Part shown: piece after piece, positions 22,855 through 35,300 of the stretch | Position numbering within the stretch: position 1 is the first letter of the stretch | How the letters are laid out: each line of letters starts with the position of its first letter | Assembly: GCF_003473485.1 (NCBI RefSeq) | Contig: NC_053046.1 | Span: forward strand, 1,498,001-1,562,000 | From: Medicago truncatula | Taxonomy: Eukaryota > Streptophyta > Magnoliopsida > Fabales > Fabaceae | DNA length: 64,000 nucleotides | Direction of reading: 5' to 3' | Notes under the pieces: model-generated | What the model was told of the DNA's origin: nothing | The model's input: only the letters and a program-made list of their open reading frames with translations | Databases searched by the model: none | Translations under genes and position numbers: made by a program

Positions 22855-24820
22855 ATAAATTTCAAAAGGTTTGATTTATTAAAACACCATCTTTCTATGG
22901 AAATTATGAAAACGACGTCAATTACGAAGTTTGATAGACAAAAATAAATAGATAGACAAATATAAATATTAAAGACAACATTGATAAATTTGCGTCTTAA
23001 AAAAAAAAAAAATTGATAAATTTGAGTATGAAAAAACAACCAAACAAATAAAAGATGTCTTCTTGTACCTCCACGTTTGAACTGAGGTTCTTTTCACCTC
23101 TAAAGCTCTAAATATGAAGAAAAGGAGGTGTTATTGGATTGAGATTTCAAAAGATCGTAAAATATATTTTTATTTTGAGATATTCAATCAAAAAAATTAA
23201 AAAATATAAATCAGTCTCGTATTCAACTACGACAATTAAATCTTATCGTATTCAATTAAGACAATAGAAGTGGGGAGCCAAAGGAAGGGGTCAACCAGAA
23301 AGCATCAACCGACAAAGAGATTCGCAGCTGGTTTTGCTTGATTTCCATTTTTCCAATTCTTTTTTTTTTTTTTGTTGAAATAAAGTGGGTTACTATGATA
23401 TGATGACTGTATAGGAAAAATAAATTCAAACAAAAGAGACGTGCTTTTTTTTTTTTTTTTTGTACTAGACCTATGTTGTTGGAAATAGATAGATAGGAAA
23501 CCGTAAAAAAAACAACTAAACAGACAAAAACACCAGCTTTCTATGGAAACTGTAAAAACGTAGGACACCAATTTTATTACAAAAGTTTGATCATGTAAGT
23601 AGATGAATACAAATATTAAAGACAAATTTGAGTATGAAAAAATAAACAAACAAACAAAAGATGCACCTATTTCTTCTGTCTTCGTTTTGAACTCAGGCTC
23701 GTTTATCTTTTAAGGTGATGAGGTGATCAATGAACAACCATTAAATATGAAGAAACATATGTGATCATCCAACGAAAGAAACAACTTGATATCATTCAGA
23801 GATAAAAGTGTGAACTTATCAAAACCTCTGCTGAGGGTCGATCGTGACAAAAAGCTGCAGAGGATCACGGCGGCGGCAGCGTGCTATACCGTATTAATTC
23901 TCCAACCTCTATCTATTTATAGTACAAATTAGGGTTTTCATATATTTTTTGGTTGATAGGTTTTTCATATTTTGAGAAAGAATAACGCACGTATTACAAA
24001 TTAGGGTTAATCCAAAAATATATTTTTTCTTTTTGAAATTTTTGAATATAATAAATATTTTTTATTAATAAAAAATAGAATAAATACTTTTTGTTATATT
24101 TGAAAATATGCCTATTTTTTAGAATAAATCTTATTTTAATTTAAGAAAGCCAAACTAATCTTACACCCAAATGAAAAGATTCAAATAATCCTGTATATAG
24201 AGTAAACAAATAACTCACTTTTTATATTTATTTATTTAAATTTATTTTCTTTTTAAACTAAAAAACTAATGACTTTGAATTGTTTCTTTTATATAGGGGT
24301 GGAAATAGATTGGTTCGAGTTCGGCTTTGTAAGGTCTAAGTTTGACATGTAGTTTGTTGTAGGCTTATTTTTTTAGACTTGGATATCGCTTTTCGTAAAC
24401 ATCTTATAGTATCTTAGTCTGTTTAAAAGTTTATTTCATATGAACGTACGTATTGTATTGTAGTCTCAAATGTAATAACTTAACAAACATTATCATATTT
24501 AATTTCTTCAAAACAAAAACTAAACAAAAACATTATCATATTTAATGTTATTATTCTAAAAATACCTTGTAATTAATTTAAATTTTATTTTTCAATAACT
24601 TTTTGATACTCGTGGAAGAAGTTCCCATGAAGGGTATATTAGAGAATTCAATTAGTTTTTCTATTATTTGAGAAAATTAAATGATGTACAAATTATTGTA
24701 CAAATGTTATTTCTTTGTAACTAATTCACGTATATTAGAGAACATTCATACCTATTATCATATGACTGACTTTTGGTATAACCCACAAATTGTTGTACTA
24801 ATGTTCTTTCTCTCTAAATG
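22855..24820. other. intergenic DNA, no gene recognised
   Basis: It contains two related segments (about 22870-23045 and 23500-23665) sharing phrases such as CACCA-CTTTCTATGGAAA and AAACAAACAAAAGATG, so an old local duplication. A hAT-like left end (ATAGGGGTGGAAATAG) is seen near 24293. No CHS exon 1 was found ahead of the 24.8 kb pseudogene. Confidence 0.5.
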
Positions 24821-24827
24821 CTTTCAG

Positions 24828-25798
24828 GTGATAAATCGATGATCTAAGAGGAGATACATGTATATTACAGAAGAGATTTTGAAAGAGAATCCCAATGTTT
24901 GTGCTTATACGGCACCATCATTGGATGCTAGGCAAGACATGGTGGTTGTAAAGGTACCTAGGCTAGGAAAAGAGGTTGCAGTGAAGGCTATAAAAGAATG
25001 GGGCCAGCCAAAATCAAAGATTACACATTTAATCTTTTGCACCACAAGTGGTGTTGATATGTCTGGAGCTCATTATCAACTTACCAAACTTTTAGGTCTT
25101 CACCCATATGTAAAAAGGTACATGATGTACCAACAAAGGTGTTTTGCAGGTGGCACTGTGCTTCATTTGGCAAAGGATTTGGCTGAAAATAACCAAGATG
25201 CTCGTGTGTTGGTTGTTTGTTCTAAAGTCATTGCAGTCACATTTTGTGGCCCTGGTGATACTCATTTGGACAGTCTTGTTGGACAAGCATTATTTGGAGA
25301 TGGAGCTGCTGCACTCATTGTTGGTACTGACCCTGTACCAGAAATTGAGAAATCTATATTTGAGATGGTTTGGACTGCACAAACAATTGCTCCAAATAGT
25401 GAAGGTGCCATTGACGGTCACCTTCGTGAAGTTGGACTAACATTTCGTCTTCTTAAAGATGTCTCTGTGACTGTCTCAAAAACATTGATTAAGCACTGAT
25501 TGAGGCATTTCAACCATTAAACATCTCTGATTACAACTCAATATTTTGGATTGCTCACCCAGATGGAGCCGCAATTATTGACCAAGTTGAGCAAAAATTA
25601 GCCTTAAAACCTGAAAGATGAAGGCAATTCTTAGTGAATATGGTAATATGTCAAGTGCATGTGTATTGTTCATCTTAGACGAGATGAGAAAGAAATCAGC
25701 TCAAGAGGGAATTAAGACCATTGGTGAAGGACTTGAATGGGGGCTTTGGACCTAGACTTACCATTGAAACAGTTGTTCTTCGCAGTGTAGCCATATAA
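24828..25798 (+). pseudogene. chalcone synthase pseudogene, exon 2 only
   Basis: It begins at a CTTTCAG acceptor and runs to the TAA at 25796-25798, 971 bp against the normal 992. A one-base insertion near 24845 creates TAA within the first codons. The frame from 24858 to about 25480 then reads well as CHS residues 70-276. It carries odd changes: Gly163 to Arg beside the catalytic Cys164, Gly138 to Ser, Asp141 to His and Ser190-adjacent Glu to Lys. A one-base deletion near 25485 and further short deletions near 25618 and 25742 break the C-terminal third. No exon 1 is visible in the 3 kb upstream. It descends from the canonical, not the diverged, subfamily. Confidence 0.92.
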
Positions 25799-25799
25799 G

Positions 25800-28660
25800 A
25801 TTCTTTGATAATTTACTTTTTATTAAGTATTATTTAAAATCACTATAGTTTTTGTTTGAATAAAATAAACTTGTCTGAAGTTTAATATGTTCATGAGGTG
25901 TCACTTCAATGATGAGCTTGACATTATAACCTCAAGACACAAAGTTTACATCTCATATGAAAGTGTTGTAAAATGGCCATAAGTGTCAATATTATTAATA
26001 ATAATAATGTTCTCTTCCTCATTTCTTTTTTTTAAAATTATATCATATATACAATTACAAAGAATTTTAAATTGAATGTTCAATTTGAATATCTTACACA
26101 AACTCATGAAACATGCAACAATATAACAATAATACTCTTTTGAGGATTTAAATATGGATTCTCTGAAAGATTCGTCTTTTGACGAAGACTATTAACCATT
26201 TGAGTTCAATCGCATGATTTTATAAATGTTCATTTGGAGTTTAGGTAGATAAGAAACGTGATAATATAAATATCTTTTATCACTTTTAAATTATATGATT
26301 TTAATAATTAGTTAATATTTTTTGACAAATTAACTAATTAGTTAATATTGAATTAGTAAAAAAAAAAAAAGTTTGATATTGAAGTGAACTATAATTCTTT
26401 TGGCCCCTCATCTTTTCATTTTCAGGATCTGTCCTTGCCCAAGACATCATTTAGATCCAGATATGGTCATTACACATATTTAGTTATGCTATTTTGTGTC
26501 ACTAATGCTATCATTGGAGATGTTTTTAGATCCTCTTTTGTTTCCAATGGCACAAGAGACACTTTTGGGTCCCATTGCTATTTCTTGGGAGTTATTTGTC
26601 GTAACATTGAAGAGGACTTTTTGTCAAAGTTAGAGGATTCATTTTCCTATCTAACCATAACAGGGATATACTAAATGTGAGCTTTCTTCGCATGTATGCT
26701 AACCACTTGAAACAAGGTTGGGGAAAGATTTTGTACATAAGAGGATTTATTTTTCTTTTATAAGATTTTGTTTCCTAGATCGAGATAGAAGCTGGAGTTA
26801 GAAGCCTGAAGTGAAACGCAAATTCTCAAGTCAACCTCCTTTTCTTCTTTGGTTTCTTTCTTGTTTGAATAAAAAAGAATACAACATGAAACTAGTTGAA
26901 ACCGGGGATAAATATAACTAACGCGGTTTAAAACTTTAAATCGGTTTAAACCAAACCAAAATTGATTTGAGAAATTAACAGGTTTTTATTAAAATAGTTT
27001 TTGAGAACTGAACCAAACGGACCCTAAATGTGATTCAATTCAGTTCGATCAATGAACCACAAACACCCTCTGGAGGGAGGATAGAGAGGGGAGAGAGAAG
27101 AGAGAAGTGGGAGGGGATATATAGAGATAGAGAGATAGATAGGAAAATTTTAAAAGAAATAACAATCCTAAAAAATCTTATGTTTTCATAAAAGATTTTT
27201 TTCATGCCAAAAACTCACTAAAAAAATCCCACAAAATCCAATCTATTAAACAATTCTTCGAAATTATAGTGTTTTTAAATACCACGATATTTTTTTAACT
27301 AACACAGAGTTTTGATTGAGTATCACGGGTCTTAATTTAAGCTACAAAAAGTCTTGATTAGAGTCTTGATTGAATATGACAAAGCTTTTCTTTAAGGGAC
27401 AGAGTCTTGATTGAACACCACAAGACTTTTTCATAATAAAAATGTCTTTTAAAATCCTTTACGATCTTAATTGACAGCACCTCCTAAATGAAAAACTATT
27501 TGTAAAAAATAAATTGAAAAACTATTACCAAAACCACAAATCCCCTTTATGATGTATTTTTACCTAGTTATTGAATGCAGACACAATTTTCTTTTCAATT
27601 TGATATTCTATCATTAAAAACATTTATTTTGTCAAAAAAAATAAATCATTAAAAACATTTATCTCATCTAATACATACTAACCAACAGTTTACATTCATG
27701 AAGAAAAAAAAAAACTTTCACAAGGAATTGAACCCTACCCCTGCAAGACTCGAGAACATTTTACCTCATACCCCTGCAATTATCCCTCTACCCCTACAAG
27801 CCATATGAAAATACCAATTTTAATCTTTTTTTTTAGAATCACACCACTCACCCCCACACATGTGTTCCGGTTTGTAATGATTTCCCGAATTACTACCAAC
27901 CCTCCTTCCCATGTTCTTTTCCACGTCTCGTTTCCTCTCAATTCATTCTTCTTCTTAACATTTTGGTTTATCTCTGTGAAACATGTCGATGATGTTTCCT
28001 TCGGATAATTGGTTAGTTGGTGTTAGGAACAACACTACTTTAACAACAACAGAATAACATTCACTGGTTAGTTGGTGTTAGGAACAACACTACTTTAACA
28101 ACAACAGAATAACATTCATTTTTTTTGGATAGGTTAGTTGGTGTTTGATTGTTTTCTTTTCATTTCCATAAAGAAATCAACAAATTCAATTCCTAAATAA
28201 TTTGTTTAGATGTGTTCAATGAATATTAATTTTAGGGTTTTCCTTTTACCCTTAGTTTTAAATTGATTATATATGTCTTGAGAAATAATGTGCACTCGAT
28301 AACTTGGAACTTCATCAAAGTAAAAAAGGTAGTTGATTTTTAGAGAAGATTAAGAAACAATTGACAAGTTTAAGGGATGAATCTCTCTTGCACACGTCAA
28401 TTTCATATTAGTGCTGGAGCATTTTGTTCTTGGCAAGTTTTCAAGTAGTGGGTGTGATTTAAAAAAAAGGTTTAAAATTGATATTTTTTGTGGTTTGTTG
28501 GGGTAAAGGAATGATTGTAGGGGTATGAGGTAAAATTTCTAAGACTCAAACACGAAACTACATTTAAAAAGCCCACAAATTTGATACTTTGCTTTTTATT
28601 TTAAGAAGAAAAAAAATATGACACTACGTTGTCTCCTCCATTTTAGAAATTTACAATTTC
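25800..28660. other. intergenic DNA, no gene recognised
   Basis: A 96-codon open frame at 26384-26674 has no recognisable domain. A hAT-like block ending in CACAAACACCCTCT (about 26910-27072) and repeated GAGTCTTGATTGA phrases at 27300-27480 suggest worn transposon DNA. Confidence 0.5.
28011..28120 (+). repeat. two-copy 55-bp tandem repeat
   Basis: Units 28011-28065 and 28066-28120 are identical over nearly their whole length, beginning GGTTAGTTGGTGTTAGGAAC. A partial third start (GGTTAGTTGGTGTT) appears at 28132. The near-identity implies a recent duplication or slippage. Confidence 0.9.
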
Positions 28661-28667
28661 TTGTCCT

Positions 28668-28746
28668 CGTGAGCTTAACTCAGTTAGTAGGGACAATGCA
28701 TAATATATGTAAGGTCTAAGGTTCGAACTCCGAACATCACAAAAAA
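28668..28746 (+). mobile_element. tRNA-derived SINE
   Basis: It has an A-box-like AACTCAGTTAGTAGGGACAA and a B box GGTTCGAACTCC followed by a short A run. It is the same family as the copy at 4176. A Stowaway-like MITE begins directly after it. Confidence 0.65.
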
Positions 28747-28750
28747 ACTA

Positions 28751-29034
28751 CTCCCTCCATTTTATGATGAGTATTGCTTTAGTAAAAAAAATTGTTTTAA
28801 ATGAACGTCATTTTATATTTCCAACACAATTGTTTTTTTTTTCTTCACCTTTGCATTCAATAAGTACTCTAACTTTTCTCCCTCTCACAATTTTCAAAGC
28901 AACTTTAAGTTTGTTTTTCTCTTGTAAAGTAAGGGTAGTTTGAAAAAAGTATTATGTTTAATGATTATTTCATTTCATTTCTTAATTTGTGTGTCGAAAT
29001 CTTAAATGACTCTCATTGTAAAACAGAAGGGATG
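28751..29034. mobile_element. Stowaway-like MITE
   Basis: The 284-bp element has ends CTCCCTCCATTTTATGATGA and the diverged complement ...TGTAAAACAGAAGGGATG. It is flanked by TA at 28749-28750 and 29035-29036, as expected for Tc1/mariner-type elements. No coding capacity. Confidence 0.75.
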
Positions 29035-29229
29035 TATATTAGTAATAAATTGTTTTGATATGTCATACATCGACCTTTCCAATGACAACAACTCTCTTGT
29101 TAAATTTGTAATTTTAATAAATGTATTAATATATACGGTTAAGAAATTCAAGCCATACCCATTTTTATAAATTTTTTATATATAGACTGATCTTACTCGA
29201 GTCATCTGATTTAATACATGTACATTTTT

Positions 29230-29590
29230 TTATGTAAATCGAATTAAACAACGGAATCATGTAGCTCAGTCAAACGGTTCAAACAATGACTCGGTAGTTC
29301 GACCAATAAACCAATGACTTAATACCTTGATCGGGCTAATCACCGATCCATTTTTTAACATTGCTCTATTCCATTAAATGTTAGTTAGTTGTTTCTAATA
29401 ATATAGCAAACTTGATACTTAAACAACTGGGTCATTCGGTTTTGGCATGGAGTTCAATAGTGATCCAACGATTCAGCAAATAACCAATGACCAGTACCTT
29501 GACCTGGTTGATCAACGATCCATTTCTGAAACACTGTCGTATTTCATTAAATGATAGTGGGTGGTTTCTTAACAAAATAGTGATTGATTT
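29230..29590 (+). repeat. two diverged copies of a 160-bp repeat
   Basis: The blocks at about 29240-29400 and 29420-29580 share, in order, AACCAATGAC, TACCTTGA, GATCCATTT and TTCATTAAATG phrases. They look like an old tandem pair from a dispersed repeat. Confidence 0.5.
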
Positions 29591-29599
29591 TTAACAATA

Positions 29600-30840
29600 C
29601 AGTCAATTTAAGTGGGTATATCAAATGAGAGAGTAACTTAATGGTCAAGATTAAATTCTAGTAAAAAAAGCCTCAACACAGCTGATCTTTTTTGAGTTTC
29701 TTCTTCCTTGGTTCGGTCATCACTCATCAGAACCTTCTCTTCCAATTACAAAATCCAAATCTGTCATCCACCTCAAATCTAAATCAACATAACTTTCACT
29801 AGCAACAAATTCAACTCAGCCACGATCTCCATGTCTGTTTTTACAAATTGAACATTGAAACACATGGAATCTTAGGAAATTAAAACAGCAAATTACGTAA
29901 GAATAGAACCAATTTTAAAACAAAACTCATTCGCAAAATTCATATAGAAAATGAAAGGAAACCTTTTTACTTTCAAATAATCAAAATCACGTTTGATTTA
30001 AAAAGGGTTATTTGGGAAAATTGAAAAGGGTCAATCTTACTTAGTCGAATCTGACAAAAATGAATAAAAATTAGAATCTACAAATTGAAGATTTGATCTG
30101 AATATATCATAAAATTGATTTCCCCTTCAACCAATGTGGCTTGTGATTTGTACATGGACTTTTCGGTTTCACAAGTTTTAGAAGATGAACAACAACAATG
30201 CAAAAACACAAGGTACGAAGGTGCAACTTAAGAAAAGTAATATCTCTCAATCGTTTATTTTATTCTTATGGCTGATATTTAATGCTCTCACCCTCTCACA
30301 ATAAAATTTCATCTCACTTGATACATCCCCTCAATTTAATACTTATATATGAAATTCTAAAGTGGTGCATCACACAGGTTGAAATCTAGGTCAAAGGAAA
30401 AACTCCTTAATGTATCCTTGTAACTTTCCCCTCCTTTGCACTTGAATGCCTAACGAAAAAAATTTAGATTTTTTTTCTTAACTCTTCCATTTTTTGGTAA
30501 AAAAAAAACTTTTGATTATGATGAAAAATGATCATGATAGTTCAGAAATTGCCTCAAAATAAATGAAATATGATCAATGCCATTTTCATTTGATTCTATC
30601 ATGAATAAAATTTGTTTATCACTCATGTAAAAAAAATAAAATTGGATTTGTTCGAATTGACTTATAAAAGCTTATATACTGACATAAACATTGGTGATAT
30701 TATATTTTGGGTACATATCCTTAAATGAAAAAAGAAACGTAGCCTCGGGGATAGAGAACCCTCTAAGAATCACTTAAAGGAAAATAATTCAAGTCTTCCC
30801 ATGAAAAATTTCAAATCTTGAACCTGTCATAACTGCACCT
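29600..30840. other. intergenic DNA, no gene recognised
   Basis: AT-rich sequence with no supported gene or clear transposon ends. Confidence 0.5.
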
Positions 30841-30844
30841 CCCC

Positions 30845-31580
30845 ATCCATTCTTAATAACTCTTTTGCAGAAGCAATGACAAAAACATAATAGTGGCACT
30901 TGTTAACAGGCTTAGTAGCAATATCAATAGTAGTTTTCGAGTTCGAATAGGAACAAATATGATTGCAACCAATATTCTTGGCAATCTTCTGATAAAGAAA
31001 CAAAGCCGTAAGTTCTGCATAAGTATTAGTGGCAACAACTAGAAAGCTGCAATCAAATTACACAACTTCATCACCTCTTCTAATTAAACCACCAACTCCA
31101 GCTCCAACTTTACCGACGTCAATATAACTTTCATCCACATTAAGAACAAAACAATACTTGGATGCCAAGACACCTATCTAATGTCAATTGGCGAGATATT
31201 ATTGTTTGAAAAACAAATTAAACTTCCATAATTGAGGCAAGTGTTATTGTCTCTTCTAAGACTTGAAACAAAAAGATTTTTTTTCCTTTCCCATGTAAAC
31301 AATATTACAATCTCTCCAATTCCACCAAAGCCCAACTAAGAACAAACATGTTGAAGGGCCAATGGAGGTAGTTCGAATCCAATCCTAAAGATTCAATTTT
31401 GATAAGAAGCCGTTGTCCGTGAATCCAAGACCATGCCACACTTTCTTTGCAGCTTGGTAGTCTCACAGGCAATGAAAAATAGTTTTCTCATACGACAAAC
31501 ACCTGAAACAACAAACATAGTAGAACATGTTTCTCTTCTTAAGCTTGCACAAGGTAGGAATAGATCGATGTCAGACACAC
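30845..31580 (-). pseudogene. decayed RNase H-type domain from a LINE-like element
   Basis: Read on the - strand, the block near 31060-31150 gives VDESYIDVGKVGAG, and 30900-31040 gives ATNTYAEL and HICSYSNSKTTIDIA. These match the pattern of the RNase H domain at the end of plant LINE polyproteins and their domesticated relatives (N-VDGS-start, AE-A helix, SDS motif). The upstream part near 31400-31570 would be the zinc-binding linker. The frame is broken in several places, so no protein is expected. Confidence 0.55.
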
Positions 31581-31599
31581 CAAATTAAGAATTTGATTT

Positions 31600-32195
31600 T
31601 TTTTTCAGGAGCCTTTAAGTTCCCAAATCCACATCCAAGAACTTTTGCGATAGCCATTTATAACCATCTACTGTGTGATAGTTACCACCAATGTTTGCTT
31701 TCCAAGTAAAACAATCGAAACAAAATCATTTAAAACCAGATCAAAACTTTTAATAGTACAATAACTAATATACAGAACAATAGCTAGATCAAAACTATTA
31801 AAACTTTGATCAAAGCTTCCAAATATGAGGCATAAATAAGTGTATAATTTATCTAGGTGCCAACCACCAATAGAATAAATATCTTTGACTCTATGACGTA
31901 TCCCAAACAGCTACATAATCAATATGACGATAAAAGAGATAATTAACTGGCCAAAATGCAACTCATAACATATTTATAAGCCTATTTCAACTTCTAGTAT
32001 CCATCCAAAATCACATGTAAAAAAAACTTGGAAATCATAAAAAAAAAAAAATAATTCTATTTTATCTAGAACCAACTTATTCATAAACATTTATCATAAG
32101 ATAAACACTTATTTTTCACAAAAGATTAATGAATTAATTAAATAATAAAAATAGCTAAAAATTCAAACTCTGCTTCAAATTGAAGCTATTCTTCC
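31600..32195. other. upstream flank of XPO1
   Basis: AT-rich, with no gene seen. The AT content falls sharply at 32200, where the leader of the exportin gene begins. Confidence 0.5.
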
Positions 32196-32202
32196 TTGGA
32201 CT

Positions 32203-32209
32203 ATAAAAC
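32203..32209 (+). promoter_or_regulatory. TATA-like sequence upstream of XPO1
   Basis: TATAAAA lies 142 bp before the ATG at 32345. The intervening leader is pyrimidine-rich (CTTCG, TTTTCTTCCCTCCC), common for housekeeping genes. It may instead lie within the transcript. Confidence 0.35.
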
Positions 32210-32344
32210 TCCAAAAACCTCCCTCCTTCGCCTCTCTTCGTTTTTTCTTCCCTCCCATCCCTTTTTCCCTTCTTTCACATCTTCCAATAATCGCTTATTT
32301 CAACGGCGCTTATTTTCTAGGGTTTATCACTTTCTCTCTTCGCC

Positions 32345-35300
32345 ATGGCCGCGGAGAAACTCCGTGATTTATCTCAACCCATTGACGTCCCTTTGCTCGA
32401 TGCTACTGTTGCTGCCTTCTATGGCACCGGATCTAAAGAACAGGTTTATCTCCATTGCTTGTTCTTCTATTTCACTGTTCAACTTCATTCTTCATTGATT
32501 TGGTTTGGTTTAGTTTGAGTTGTGTTTTCGATTTCATCACTTTTTAGTGCTGTTCAGTGTTTGAAAGTGATGAAACGTTAATGAAATTTTATGTGTTAGG
32601 GTTTAGGGTTTAGTACTGTTAAATTCTGTGTTAATTAACGACTATGAGGATTAAGCTCCAAGGAGATTATTTTGATTTGTTATTTTAACTGTGAATTTGT
32701 TTTGATGTATTTAATTATAATCTTTTTTGGGTTGTATTGTTTCGAATTCGAAGAAATTAGTGGTTTTTACTGAGAAAGAGTTGCGAAATTAAGTTAGGGA
32801 AGTATGAATTATGTATAAAATTTGATATTTTTATTTAATTTTCTGCTTATATGGTCTTGTTTGTGTTTTTAATTTAATTTATAGTTTAATTATGATTTTA
32901 GTCCCGTCAATTATAGTGCGCTTTTTTTATTTTATTTGCCGGTAAGTTTTTTTATTTGGTTTCGGTCCATGCAAATTAAAAAAATGTTGTTTTTAATCCC
33001 CAATGTCAGCTTATTCGGCCATGCGACATGATTTTATTGTGCCACGAATGATGTCAGGATCAAAAACAACATTTTTTTAATTTGATGTACTGAATCTAAT
33101 AAAAAAACCTATTAATTGCAGAGACTAAAATCATGTTTAAACCTTAAATTTAATTACTTGAATCTTATTGGTGACGGTTTTTTATGTTCTAAACGTAATG
33201 CAGAGAACTGCTGCTGACCAGATTTTGCGGGAATTGCAAAATAATCCAGACATGTGGCTACAAGTCATGCATATTTTACAGAACACTCAAAATCTAAATA
33301 CCAAGTTCTTTGCTTTGCAGGTTAGTTTTTTAGCTATGTTTATGCTCGAGAACCCTACTCCACCCTGAAAGCAAATGTACCTTATTTTGCTCAAGTAATA
33401 CATGAGTTGAGATTGTAATCATATTGTTAGATAATGATTACCAATGTTTTAAATCATGGTTGCAACATGGTACTTGATATTGCATAGAATTACAATCGTC
33501 GTCCAACTGCTCAGGTCTTCGAACCTCGACAGTTTGACATTGTGGATTTGCGGTCACAATTGTTGTTGCAATCTTTATTTTTAATAAACCTTGCAAATGT
33601 ATATAGAGTAATGAATGAAATGGTTTATGTTTGAAAACGGCGATACAGAGAGAGGACAGAAAGGAGAAGAGAGAAAAGGGTTAGGGTTGTGCAAAAAACC
33701 CAAATCGCCCTTCAAATGGTTCAAATTTTAAGGTCTGAATCGTGACACTGGAGCGGGAACGTGGGAACCGAACAACGCGAACCGTGACCCCGCTCTCCCA
33801 CCTGGAGTGGCTGCAAACCAGAAGTGGGCTGGGATTCACATTCCCGTTGCAGTTTTTCCCTTAGATGCTCTGCTCCTCCAGGATCCCGCCGGGATTGACT
33901 ACCTAGAATGAAAAAAACTCAAAAAAAAGAAGAATACCACAACCAGTGTGGGACTCGTGCGTTTATGAGGGTGTACTGTGTGCAGATGTGCCACAACCAG
34001 GATCCCGCCGGGATTGACTATCTAAAGTTTTTATTTTATCCCGCCCCCCTATTTTTATAATATTTGACCCCGCTGCTCTAATTTTTATTCATTGCAAATT
34101 CTACCCCGCCCTTTCCCTTTATGTGACCGCATTTCATAAAATCAAACAACCCTGTTCCATCAAACAACCTTTCTCGACGGACCAGTCTCTGTTTATTTGA
34201 TCTGGCCCACAGTTGGATGCATCATGGGCCTGCCTTTAAGAACTTTGTTTTCTTTTTCTGCTTTGTTGTCTGAATTAGTTCAGTTTGGTTTATTCTTCAT
34301 CTTGCAGTAAACATGGATATTTGGTAAATAATTGCTTTGTTAGATAAAGAAAAAGATTTTCCACAATAAATATCCCAGTTAATACTTTATACATTGAGTA
34401 ATCATCTGAGTGTGTCGGCTCCTCCACATGCTCCAACACAACTGACGTGTGATGCCCGGTAACTTCCCTGTGATCTCATGGTGAACATGGAGGGGGAGAT
34501 TTCAGAGTCCTATATATGGGATCAGAAGCAATCTTTAATACTAATTTGTGTATTGCTTTGTTGGATAAAACTATAGATTTCTGTACTTCTGTATCATATT
34601 TTCATTTGCTTGTTTGCACTTTACTTGGTTTGTTTTTCATCTTTACCTTTGCATCCAACATGGTTGTCAGTGCTTCCGTAGTAATAATGATTATTAAATG
34701 TCCTACAAGTTCTTCACTTTGTTACCATAATTCTATTCTTAACTGCATTTCTCAGTATATATTCTTTCTATGTTTGTTAACACAGGTGCTAGAGGGTGTG
34801 ATTAAATATAGATGGAACGCACTACCGGTTGAGCAGCGAGATGGAATGAAAAATTTCATCTCCGATGTTATTGTACAGGTATCACTCACATGGAGGAAGC
34901 TGATACATGAGCTAGCCCAACTTACTTTGTTGTTGTATCAATGCTTGTATTACGTGTCCTTTATTCCATTATTCACCTATTTTGCACAGCTATCTCGCAA
35001 CGAGGCCTCATTTCGAACGGAGCGATTGTATGTCAACAAACTCAATATTATATTAGTTCAGGTAATATTGACCTTGCATTTTCCTTCTATCATTTAGAGT
35101 GATATTTTCCTGTTATTTCAACCTGTTATTCAGTTCATTTGCTTTCTTTATCTTGTTGAAAGTTATAATTTCTTCAGTTTATTTATGTTTTTACACGGGG
35201 ACTTGGATTTCCTTTTCTTTGCTCTTTAAAAATCAAGATTTGCAAGATTTCTTTGTAATCTTTTCATGTATTGGTAACTACCTAAAAATTTGTAACATTT

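Noticed and set aside
26384-26674. 96-codon open frame
   Set aside because: No recognisable domain, no promoter or introns, and Phe/Ser-rich AT-biased text; probably chance or worn repeat DNA.
34516-35097. Long open frame of 193 codons through XPO1 exons 3-4
   Set aside because: Only the two exon parts match exportin; the rest is intron that happens to stay open.
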